64,000 bases of DNA from Ulota crispa. Lineage: Eukaryota; Streptophyta; Bryopsida; Orthotrichales; Orthotrichaceae. This document shows positions 49,412 through 60,253 of this stretch, piece after piece. The position numbers and the translations under genes were made by a program. Under the pieces are notes generated by a model that was not told where the DNA came from, ran no database searches, and saw only the letters and a program-made list of their open reading frames with translations. The stretch is taken from assembly GCA_963920765.1 (NCBI GenBank), contig OY987243.1, positions 26,159,419 through 26,223,418 on the forward strand, read 5' to 3'. The number at the start of each line of letters is the position of its first letter. Position 1 is the first letter of the stretch.

Positions 49412-49804
49412 AGGGAATTGATATATGCATACTCTCAGGGTAAATTTTAGATTTCTACCATCATATAGCTAAATTTGAGAAATTTGAATTCAAATTTGGA
49501 CTTAGAGACCATGATTTACTCTAGAACCATAAAAAAAAGTTGCAATTGAACAGTGCCCAATGAAATAGTCTACCTAGGGGGACAAGTATTACTTTTACTT
49601 TTGTTTGTAAAAAAAAAATAAACTTTGTCATTGGGTGTTGTTGAATTGCAACTTTTTGTTATGATCTTAGACTAAATCATGGTCTCTAAGTCCAAATTTG
49701 AATTCAAATTTCTCAAATCCAGCTTAATGCTGATAGAAATCTAAAATTTATCCCAAGGGGGGTGTGCAAAGATCAACTTCTTTGTGTACGTGTATCAATT
49801 CCCT
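49412..49804. mobile_element. FB2 foldback element, copy 4 (393 bp)
   Basis: Ends AGGGAATTGATATATGCA and, reversed, AGGGAATTGATACACGTAC. The interior matches copies 1 and 2 (CTTAGAGACCATGATTTA, ATTGGGTGTTGTTGAATTGC). Confidence 0.8.
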
Positions 49805-50534
49805 TAATATACAATACAATTTCTATTTTTGTCACTTGACTAAGTACAGTTTACACATGGTCATAGTTATATTAATATTCCAAATAAATCTTTGAAGTAT
49901 TGTGTTTTATAAATTATCCCTTCATTTGGAACTAATTTTTAGACAATGAGCCTTATCCCTTCATTCACAATAAATTTGTACTCTTTTGAGAATAAGATGA
50001 CCACTTGAATTTGGAAGGTTTTGCACTACCAATAAATCTTTCAATAGCTAATGGGGACCTAGTGAAGCTTATAGCTTAGATTTTCAACATTTTTGTCCTC
50101 AATTTAATTATTTTAAACGGCCAATATCTATAATACAAGGCAAAGGGATAGAGGTATTTGTATGCATAGCTTTTCAAAAGTGCCACACGAGATTATTTAT
50201 TTGGAAGGAATGAAAATTTGGATAATCAAATGCTTTGCATCCATAAGTGGAAAATTTCAAGGATATGTAGTAGCATGCTAAGAATATTCTTATTACAAAA
50301 TTATATGAAAGTTGGAGAAACAAATGAATAGGAACAAATATATATGTTTAATCACAGGGGTCTTCTTAAAGGTATAAAAGACATACAAAACTTTCAATCA
50401 CATGTGTAATAAAGTAGTCATTAGCAAGACCCCATATATATAATATATATATATATAGATATATAGATAGATAGAGAGGTGGGTAAAACTTCATGAATTT
50501 GAATGTTTTTCATTATAGAATATAGAAGGAATAT
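49805..50534. other. Intergenic with a TA/TAGA microsatellite at 50430-50478
   Basis: AT-rich; nothing else recognised. Confidence 0.4.
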
Positions 50535-50964
50535 GGGGAAATTACAAATAGGGGCATGAAAATGTAAAATATTACAGATAGGGGCTTAGTTTCAAAATAA
50601 TTACAAATGGAGGCACAATTTCAATACAAAATGTAATTTTTGGAATTTTTTTTGGTTTGGACATTGGTTGATTTGGATACATCACATTAAATGTTAGCTA
50701 ACTTCCAAAAAATTTAAAAGTCTTCAAAAACTACTTACCATTTTACTAAAATTTCTTTATCTAGGCTTGATTTGGAGAGACCTTTAATTTTTTGGAAATT
50801 AGCTAACATTTAATGTGATGTGTCTAACTCAACTAATGTCCAAACCAAAAAAATTACAAAAAGTTACAATTTTTTTGAAATTGTGCCTCTATTTGTAATT
50901 ATTTTGAAACTAAGCCCTTGTCTGTAATATTTTACATTTTCATGCCCCTATTTGTAATTTCCCC
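50535..50964. mobile_element. FB1 foldback element, compact copy (430 bp)
   Basis: Begins GGGGAAATTACAAATAGGGG and ends with the inverse. Arms of about 190 bp contain three degenerate ATTACAAATAGGGGC repeats each. Confidence 0.85.
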
Positions 50965-51424
50965 AAGAACTATAGATAACAAATGCTTGCAAATGCATGT
51001 CTTTGTTAATACAAATAATTATATTGTATATTGCATTGGATATTATGGAACATGTTATATGTTGATGTTAGAGTTAAATATTGTACACTTCATGTTTCAT
51101 TCTTAAACAACAAATCCACTATTTGGGCCTAGTGTTTACATATTCTTTCTTTGTTCAAGAGTACCACTTAATTGTGGTAGCCTAGGTTGGAGTCCTTCAA
51201 TTTAGCTCCATGCTGGTCATCTATTGTACATATATGCAACATCAAATTCTTACATGTTTGCTTGTATTATGCATCAAGGTATAAAGAACCATTTGATTCT
51301 TGCCCAAGTTTTCAATTAATTCCTTATGGTGGTTGTTTCTTTAAAATTTAGTTTAAAGGTTAATGGAGTCAATCTTTTAAAATAGAATGTTTACTTGAAA
51401 AATGTTGGTACTATATAGTTTTGT
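50965..51424. other. Intergenic, nothing recognised
   Basis: AT-rich; no motif-bearing frame. Confidence 0.35.
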
Positions 51425-51428
51425 TTAA

Positions 51429-52350
51429 CCCCTAAATGACCAAGCCCTTTTTTCAGTGAAAGTCCCTGAAAACTACCACTTTTGGGGGAATGAGTAGAAA
51501 GGTAGGAAAAACAATTATTTTGGAAATCCAACCGTAAGATCTTGCCCTAGACTATGGGAGGTACTTGTAAGAAAAAATCAACTCATTCTAGATGTAAATG
51601 AGTGAGTTATTGACATTTGAAGTGAAAAAAAAAGTTTTTTTTCCTATTGCCCAAAATTTTCAAAAGCCTTTGACTGCCCCTAAATCAAAAAAATTGCTCT
51701 ATACAAAGTTGAGGTTTATTTTTTCCATGTAGAAGACCAAGTTAGGTAAGTGTGGGAGAATTTTCGAATGAATTGGAGGTGTGGATCAAACTTTGTAAAA
51801 TCTTGTAATGCCGTAAGGCCATGAAATTTGCAAATACACTTGGCAAAATAAGAGGATTTATATAAAATTGAGAAATATGAATTACATTGATCCAAATAGT
51901 GAAAACCAAGGAATCTTAGTCTACTACAACTTGGAAAAAAAAGAAGTAAAAAAAAAAATCACAAGGAGCACAAAAAAGTAAAGTACCAAAGGCAAAAGGA
52001 ATGGAGGTATGGAGTCTTGTAGCTGCCCGCAAACTAAAACTTTTCACTCATATATCAAATTGAATGATTCAAAGCTCCCCACATATACATAGATCTAAGG
52101 AACCAATTTCAGATTTTTATTTTGAAAAAAAAATTTAAAAAAAATTGGCTACCCAATCTTGCATGTTTTCAAAAATTCATGCATAACTTCTTCAATAATT
52201 GTGAGAATGAAGGAAAAATTAGATGCCCATGCAAATCTTTGAATTCCCCATCTTTAATAAAAGTTTCAAAAAATCATGCAAAGTAGTTTAGCCATAGGTA
52301 CATGCCCAAAATCCCATTTGTCCCCCGTAGGGACAATGGTCCTTTAAGGG
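51429..52350. mobile_element. piggyBac-like element L (922 bp)
   Basis: Exact TTAA at 51425-51428 and 52351-52354. Ends CCCCTAAATGACCAAGCCC and, reversed, CCCTTAAAGGACCATTGTCC. Same family as A, opposite orientation. Confidence 0.8.
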
Positions 52351-52528
52351 TTAATATTGTAATGGAATTTCCAAACATAACCCAATGTAATATAAACACA
52401 TACAATCACATTCATCTAAAATACAAGTTCAACATTTCTTAAATTTGAGGTTCTCTTTTTCTATAAATGCTTTTGTTCCTAGGGCATTACAAATATGTTG
52501 CCATATAATTGGCATTTACCAACATTAT

Positions 52529-53063
52529 CCCCTAAACGCCCAAGGGGGTAAGGGCAAAACATAGATGCATTACAAAATGATACTTATGTAACCTTGATGA
52601 AGTTTGCTTCAAAATAGAATACAAGAATCATGATGTTTAGTAATTATCTTTATAGTCAAACATAAAAAAAGTTATGGATTTATATTTAGTGAATTTAGAA
52701 GCATTTACCATTTAATATTCACCAAAATTACAAATTTTATTCATAGATTTTAAATTTTGGTATGATTGGTTAAAAACACACATTCTATAGTAAACTTCAA
52801 AAATGCAATATTTTCAAAGGAGAGAACATCATTAGTTTTCAAAATAATAAATTTTGTAACACTAGCAAATATTGAAGTGTTTGTTTTTTATTATTCTCCT
52901 TCATGGAGTTTAACTTGAATTGACATGATTCAAGTTGGGTTGGAAAGTAGGCTTAATTTCCAATTCAAAGGTTTTTTTAATTTGTAAAAAAAGTTCTTTT
53001 TCATCTCTGGCTTCCCGCAAGAAATAGGCAACAACCAAAAAATGATCGATTGAGCGCTTAGGG
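52529..53063. mobile_element. piggyBac-like element M (535 bp, weak)
   Basis: Left flank TTAT, right flank TTAA (53064-53067). Ends CCCCTAAACGCCCAAGG and, reversed, CCCTAAGCGCTCAATCG match only partly. Confidence 0.45.
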
Positions 53064-53325
53064 TTAAGAAGTTTTAATTTGAATCTCAAATACCTCACTA
53101 GGACCACGTTGATCTATATTTCAACTTCTTTGTCAATCCCAAATGTAGCAAAGGTATGATTGCATTCCAAATATTAGAAAAATAACTTGTATTGTACAGG
53201 CCACCATGGCATGCTTAGATTTATCAGAGGTTTTTATTTATTTTGGTTTTTTTTACTCTTAGCACAAGGTCTAGTCCTTTTTCTTCCAAGAACTTTGGCC
53301 TACAATCCTCTTATTTAACCCTTAA

Positions 53326-54231
53326 CCCCCAAAGGACCATGGCCTTTATTTTGTAAAAAGACACTCAAAATTGCCACCTCTATGGCAAAGCGTAAAAAAG
53401 TTTGAAAACCAATCTTTTTGCATATCTAACCTTAGGATCTTGTACTAGACTACTATAAGAATATGTCATACAAAACTCAAGAACTTTGTCCACACAAATT
53501 GGAAGATATTTGCATTTAAAAAGTAAAAAACAACTTTTTTTGCACCTTGCATGATTAGATTATTTGACTTTGAACTTTTTAACTTAGAATTTTTGCACCA
53601 CAGAGTTTGGAATTCTACTTTTTCATGGTGGGAAGTTGAGTTGGTAATCTTGGGGAAAACAAAAAAAACAAAAAGTAATTAATTTTCATTCTTTAAAAAA
53701 AACATTAGGCAGAAGAAAGTATGAGATTGAACAAAAACTTAAATTACTAATAACCTTGCAATGGAATTGAAACACAATAATCTCAATGGTGAGATTGTTC
53801 CAAAAAGCAAACTTCACCCTCTCCAACAATTTTTTTGAAAAAATGTTAAACTTGCATTTACAAGTTATTTTTTCAAGAAGATGCTTGAATTGCCCAAAAA
53901 ACAAGATTGTCCATAACTTTCTCATAACTAGTCCACATGGAATGAATCAAAGCTTCAGATGTAGACAAAGATATAATTTATGAGAGACTTCTTTTTCTTT
54001 TTCTTTTTTTTTCAAGTTTTTATGAGAATTTTTTTTGTTGCCCGAAGTCCCCAAATTTGTGCTTATTTGGGCATAACTTTTGCTCCTTGGCATCAATTGG
54101 AATAAAAATTAGAACATTTTTGAATTCCCCATCTTCAATAAAAATTTCAAAAAACCATGCAAAGTAGTTTAGCCATAGGTACATGCCCAAAATCCCATTT
54201 GTCCCCCGTACAGACAATGGTCCTTTAGGGG
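53326..54231. mobile_element. piggyBac-like element N (906 bp)
   Basis: TTAA at 53322-53325 (another TTAA at 53315-53318); right flank TCAA. Ends CCCCCAAAGGACCATGGCC and, reversed, CCCCTAAAGGACCATTGTC. Family of A. Confidence 0.65.
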
Positions 54232-55156
54232 TCAAAGGCCCAACCGTCTTCTTGGGGGACCATTGGATTTTGGGCATGTACCTATAGCTAAACTAGTTTG
54301 TGTAATTTTTTTAAACTTTTACTAGAGGTGTGAATTCCAAGACCTATGTGGCCATCTAATTTTTCTTCATTCCGACAACATTTAATGAAGAAGTTATCAA
54401 GAATATTCTAAAACTAGGCAAGAAGGGGCAATTTGGGCTATGGCCTTTCCTTTGCAAGTGGGTGTTGACTAAAAAGAAGGTCCGGCCTTTGTGGGCACAA
54501 GGTGTGTACAATTTGGCAAGAGAGAGTGGAGTGGAAGGTGCCCATCTTGGGGGACTCCCAAACCTCCATTCCTTTTGCCCCTTGTAAAATTTGGTGCTTT
54601 AATGTTTTAAGCTCTTTGTGTATTTATTTTTTGACTTTTTTTTTCTAAGTTGTAGTGGATTAAGATTCCTTGGTTTTCACAATTTGGATCAAAGTAATTC
54701 AAATTTCTGAATTTTACATAAATCCTCCAATTTGCTTAGTGTATATGCAAATTTCATGACCTTATGACATTGCAAGATTTTACAAAGTACAATTCACACC
54801 TCCAATTCATTTGAAAATTCTCCCACATACCTAACTCAGTCTTCTACATGTAAATAAAACAAACCTCAACTTTGCATAGAGTAATTTTTTTAATATGAGA
54901 GTGGTCAAAGGCTTTTGAGAATTTTGGGCAGCAAGGAAAAAAACTTTTTTTTCACTTTTGATATCAAAATCTCACTACCCTACATTTGAAGTGGGCTGAT
55001 TTTGTTTTGCAATATCTCCCATAGTCTAGGGCAAGATCCTATGGTTGGATTTCCAAAAAGAAACATTTTTCCTACTTTTCTACTCATTCCCCCAAACCCC
55101 CAAAAGTGGCAGTTTTCAATGATTTTCACAGAAAAAAGGGCGTGGACCATTAGGGG
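54232..55156. mobile_element. piggyBac-like element O (about 925 bp), abutting N
   Basis: Starts within a few bases of the end of N, apparently after loss of its first bases. The interior follows element A (ATTTTGGGCATGTACCTATA, then AACTTTGCATAGAG). The right end GGACCATTAGGGG is followed by TACT, so that duplication has decayed. Confidence 0.6.
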
Positions 55157-55171
55157 TACTCAAGAGGTTAA

Positions 55172-55411
55172 TCCTTGGGCGCCCAGCCCAAATTTGTGCC
55201 GGGTTGGACCTCATTGCAAACAATCCGGTGCTATAAGTTCAAAAACAACATCTAAAGAGTTAGCCTTTGATCTTGCACAATGCTTAGGGTTTGCAGATGC
55301 ATGAAAATTTTGGTAAACATTCATTGCACGGATCAAAAGATTGTAATGGTCAAAGTCAACATATTGCTGAAAATGGAGAGGCTAGATTTGGGGCGTTGGG
55401 GCGCTCAAGGG
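55172..55411. mobile_element. piggyBac-like element P (240 bp)
   Basis: Exact TTAA at 55168-55171 and 55412-55415. Ends TCCTTGGGCGCCCAGCCC and, reversed, CCCTTGAGCGCCCCAACGCC. 55416-55727 holds nothing recognised. Confidence 0.7.
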
Positions 55412-55731
55412 TTAAGAGATAATTCCACATGAATTGTGATTTCAAATGCCTTGGAACTTTGTTTGAGTTATTTCAAATATGTTTTCTTGGATTTTAAAGA
55501 ATAAAACAAAATCACACACTCCAAATTGGAGTACCTGAAACTTATGAATTACTACTCTTCATTGATTTTTTTGTTTTTGTTTTTTTGCTATCATTTTTTA
55601 ACAAAACTAGTCAACATTATCATTTTAGTATTAAGGTTGCAACATGTGATTTTGGTGAGAATTGTTGAGTGGTTTATGATTGAGTCATTTTTTAAAGTCT
55701 ATAGTTAGCTTTTCTTCAAAGTAGTTGTTAA

Positions 55732-56640
55732 CTCCTAAAAGATCATTGTTTTTTTGAGGGACAAGTTGGACTTTGGGCATGTACCTATGGTTAAACTACT
55801 TTGTGTGATTTTCTAAAACTTTTGTTAAAGGTGGGGAACTTAAAGATCTATGTGGGCTTCTAATTTTTTCTTCATTCCAACATTTGATGAAGAAGTGATG
55901 CATGAATTCATGGAAATTTGAGGAGGACTGCTCTTCTGGGTAGCCCAAAACTTCTTTAAAATTTACCTTCTTTATAAATAAAAATGTGAAATTGGTTCTT
56001 TAGAACTTTTTATAAGTGAGAAGCTCTGAATCATTCAATTTCAATCAAGAAGATGAAAGTTATGAGGAATTTTTGTTTGCGTGCAATTATGGATTCTCTA
56101 CTCTAAAATAAATTTTGAAGTCCTTTATTTTACTCAATTTTCAATATTTTGGAAAAAACACTAGACCAAAGGAAGTCCATTGAACCGTCGGGATTTGCAT
56201 TTTTCATTTCAAAAATTATATTCTTAGCAATTTAGTGTTTATAGTCATTCTCTACTTCTTTTTACTTACTATTTTTTCCCATGTGTTGTATAGTTCCAAT
56301 TGATTTGAAAATTCTCCCACACATACCTAACTTGATCTCTTACATGGAAAAAATAAAGTGCAACTTTAGGTAGTGCAATTTTTTTCATGTACAAGTGGTC
56401 AAAGGCTTCTGAATTTTTGGGCAGCATGGAAAAAACTCTTTCTTCATTGTAGATGTAAATATCTCACTCCTCTCCATTTAGAATGAGCTGATTTTTTTCT
56501 CACAAGTACCTCTTCTAATCTAGGACAAGGTCACACTATTGGATTTCCCAAAAACAAAACATAAAATCATTTTTACTAAACCTCCTAGAAGTGGCAGTTT
56601 TTAGTGATTTTCATAGAAAAAGGGCTTGAACTTTTAGGGG
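55732..56640. mobile_element. piggyBac-like element Q (909 bp)
   Basis: Exact TTAA at 55728-55731 and 56641-56644. Ends CTCCTAAAAGATCATTG and, reversed, CCCCTAAAAGTTCAAGCCC. Interior close to element A. Confidence 0.8.
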
Positions 56641-56644
56641 TTAA

Positions 56645-58160
56645 GACAAGTAATTGAAAATGGTTTTGGTAGTGGGTTTGAAATCGCCAAAAACCCTTGG
56701 ATATTGGAGACTAGTACTTGTCTGTATTTTCAAAAATAATGGTATGAAGTTTGTGTAATTTGAGAAATAAAATGGCATAGAAAGCGTTTTTAATTTCTAC
56801 TTTAACCAAATGTGTACAAAACCTTAAATTGAAAGAACAATCAAAATTGTTTTATCATTTTGTGTGGAATACAATTTTTTGAGATCTTCACTAATGATCA
56901 CTTAGAAGAATTCCAAAAACCTATTTTTGAAATATAGATAGTTTTGAAAAATTTCTTAAAATTATATTCAAATCATTTATTTTATTTTTTCAACTTCTTA
57001 AATAATTTCACCAAAAATACTAAAAAAATCAACTTGCCTTTGGTATAATAGGTCTAAGTTGTAGAGTTAAAAGAATGTTGCAAAAAATATATTGATTCCA
57101 TATACTTAGGACTCTTTATCTTTTGGCAACTTTGATGATGTTAGTATCTTTTCCTTGTCTCTTTTAAGAGTTTTTGCATAATGGAATGTTCTTCTTCAAA
57201 TTGAGATTTCATATATTTTGTCAGCTAATACTACAACCATTATGAACCATGGAATATACAAGTCTGTACAATTGCTGCTATACAAGATTACAAAAGTAAG
57301 AGAATTATCAACATGGTAGAATTTGATGCATGTAAGATACTTTTACGATCTTGCAATGGTGAAGAAGGTCTACAATTGAATGGATAATGTTATGAGTTCA
57401 CAATTTGCAAGAAATCTACAAACTTTTGAAATCATATGGTGCATGACACTTATAACCAAGAACTCACATATTTGAGTTGTTGGTATGTTACGTTGTCAAA
57501 AAAAAAGCTATCAAAAATCCAAAACCACCAAGGTGAAAATTAGGTTTTGTTCTTCTTGTTTATGGAATTGCTTTTGAGCTAATGAATATATGTGTTGTAC
57601 TTTAGTATTTCTTATTGTGACAATACTTGTTATTTATAAGTGTCATGCATTATACAAAATAATTGTTTCATATTTTCAATGTTGAATATATTTACATGAT
57701 TTCATTAGGCATTTTATTGGTTTCATATGTTAAAAACTTTCATTTGTTAGTAAAAAATATAAATTTTCTACCCAAAATGAAATTTATTCATTGAATTGGT
57801 GATGTAACTAACCAAATTAAAATCAACAACTTGAGATTGATAAAATTATATTGTGATCTAATATCAAGAACAAATATTGACGTTGACATAAATGCAAGGA
57901 ATTTTTACAGTTTAACATATCTCCCGTTCTCGTTTTTTTCAAAATTTTGAAAAATAAAAAGAACTTAATTTACAAATAGAAAAAGATTGACTTGTATAGA
58001 CTCGAAGAACGTTGCGCTATATTTTCATAACATAGGATCAAAGTTTATCTAAAGTTTATTTTTGAAATTTTGTTATCAATAGTATATCACATATATACAA
58101 AAATTTATTCAAACTCAGTTTTAATTCAATTCAATATGCCATCACAATATATTATTTTTT
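56645..58160. other. Intergenic, nothing recognised
   Basis: Very AT-rich; no motif-bearing frame and no clear repeat structure seen. Confidence 0.35.
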
Positions 58161-58268
58161 ATGTATAGTGGATGGACAAAAGTGTTCAGTCAAGACTTGT
58201 TCACTTCCAAACTAGCAAGTTTGTAAGTGCACAAGTCTTGACCAAACACTTTTGTCTATGTACTATAC
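58161..58268. mobile_element. Small foldback element (108 bp)
   Basis: TGTATAGTGGATGGACAAAA returns inverted as TTTTGTCTATGTACTATACA. The arms also share GTCAAGACTTGT and CACTTNCAAACT. Confidence 0.75.
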
Positions 58269-59220
58269 AGTAGCCTTGAATAAAGATTTTCAGTCTTTGT
58301 TTGTTCATATAAAGGTGATGTCAGGTTGGGATATGAATCTGAGGTCAATTGGATTGTTTTTATCTTGAATTTTTTAAATTTCATTCTTAACCCCAATCCA
58401 ACCAAGCATACCAAAATGCAATTCTAATAAATTAAAATCCAAATTTTGATAAATTTGTTTGTGTCACAAATCATGGTTTTACATGGTTTTATAAGAAAAT
58501 TGATTGAAAAACATTGATCATGAATTTTGGAGATTTGATTGCATGGATATGTAGGTAACATCCATATGCACATTCATGCACACATCTTTCATGCTAAAAA
58601 AACCCCTTAAGTAAAAAGAAAAAATGATTTTCAAAAGGATTAGTGTGACATGTGACATGTCCAAATTTTGTAAAATAGATTTTTTATTATGATAATCAAT
58701 TTGTTCTATTTGTCTCATACATAGTAACTAAGTTTGTATCTTTGGACATGTTGTTGTGTTTATTTGGTGAAAATATAATTAAATTTTTCAAAAAATTTAA
58801 AATAAAAAAATTTGGACATATCACATGTCACATTAAATCTTTTGAAGATCATTTTTCTTTTTACTTAATGAGTTTTTTTTAGCATGAAAGATGTGTGTAT
58901 GAATGTGCATATGGATGTTACCTATATACCCATGCAATCAAATCTCCAAAATTCATGATCAATGTTTTTCAATCAATTTTCTTATAAAACCATGTAAAAT
59001 CATGTAAAACTATGATTTGTGACACAAAAAAATTTATCAAAATTTGGATTTTAATTTATTGGAATTGCATTTTGGTATGCTTGGTTGGATTGGGGCTAAG
59101 AATGAAATAAAAAAAACTCAAGATCAAAAAGCCCAATTGACCTCAATTTCATATCCCAACGTGACATCATCTCTATGAGAACAAACAGAGACCGACAATC
59201 TTTATTTGAGGTTACTGTAC
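58267..59220. mobile_element. Large foldback element FB4 (954 bp, arms above 400 bp)
   Basis: Left ACAGTAGCCTTGAATAAAGA; right, reversed, ACAGTAACCTCAAATAAAGA. The arms pair over most of their length (for example CAAATCTCCAAAATTCATGA against its inverse), with a loop near 58690-58800. It abuts the 108-bp foldback. Confidence 0.85.
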
Positions 59221-59541
59221 ATAGGCTTTTTGTAAAAAAATTGTGTCAATAAAATGAAGCGTTTCAGGTATTTCCTTTTTAAATCTAATCTATTTATTTT
59301 TTGTGTTGAAGTTTTGAACATACTGATTTTCAACATTTTGATTTTACCACCTATAAAATTTACCTTACTTAGGACAAAAATGTCTAAAAATCTGTAACCA
59401 CACAATTGAACTTTAAGAAAATCACAATGAAACTCAAATTTGGAATTTTTGATACATAGCCTAGTTCGGATAGTACACTTCCGTGCATTCGGATTGGAAA
59501 TAGAGTTGTACAAAATGAGCTTAACACTATTTCATTTCTTA

Positions 59542-59589
<48 letters not shown>

Positions 59590-60253
59590 TATAAATTTTA
59601 CAAATATAATTTTACACATGTACACATGTGATGTAATTCCTTTATTCCAGAAAAAAAAAAATTACACATATCAATTAATCCACTGATTGTTTTTAATATT
59701 AATCTTTTTGCAGGTTTTATAGCAATGTTTGTGTCGATATATGTCATGATTAGAACGATGAGCTCAATTTGCTTTTACAATAGATGATAAAGGGTATATT
59801 GATATACTCTAAGAAGCAATAACAAAAAGTATTTGTTTTGTATTTTGATTCCAATCAAGTGAAACAGACGATGCTATTTGTTGAGCGTAAAGCATTGAGT
59901 TCAAGATTTTGTGAGAAGGAACAATTTCTCAACTCAATATCAAAGGAATAACTAAGAAAATAACATGTTTTTCAAGAGTCGATAGTATTAAATGCATTAC
60001 TATAAAGTCCTATGTACACAGTTATAGGTGGAATTTTTTATTCTCACAAAAAAATTTGGCTCATGGCACACAACTCACAAATAGTTGCTCATGACATAGC
60101 ATTCCCTAAGTGAAACAACATAAAGTGTAGGTTATTTTCATAAGAATATGAAATGGAAAATTATATCAAATCAAAAGCAAGAATTAAGAAGACTACAATT
60201 CTGGATGAAATGAATAATAATTGCCACAAAAGGCAAAGACCATGTAACTTACA
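59221..60253. promoter_or_regulatory. Upstream region of the MTP gene, with a TA microsatellite at 59543-59586
   Basis: Contains the (TA)n run and, at 59980-60115, a stretch similar to 13818-13960. The promoter must lie here but no box is convincing in this AT-rich context. Confidence 0.4.
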
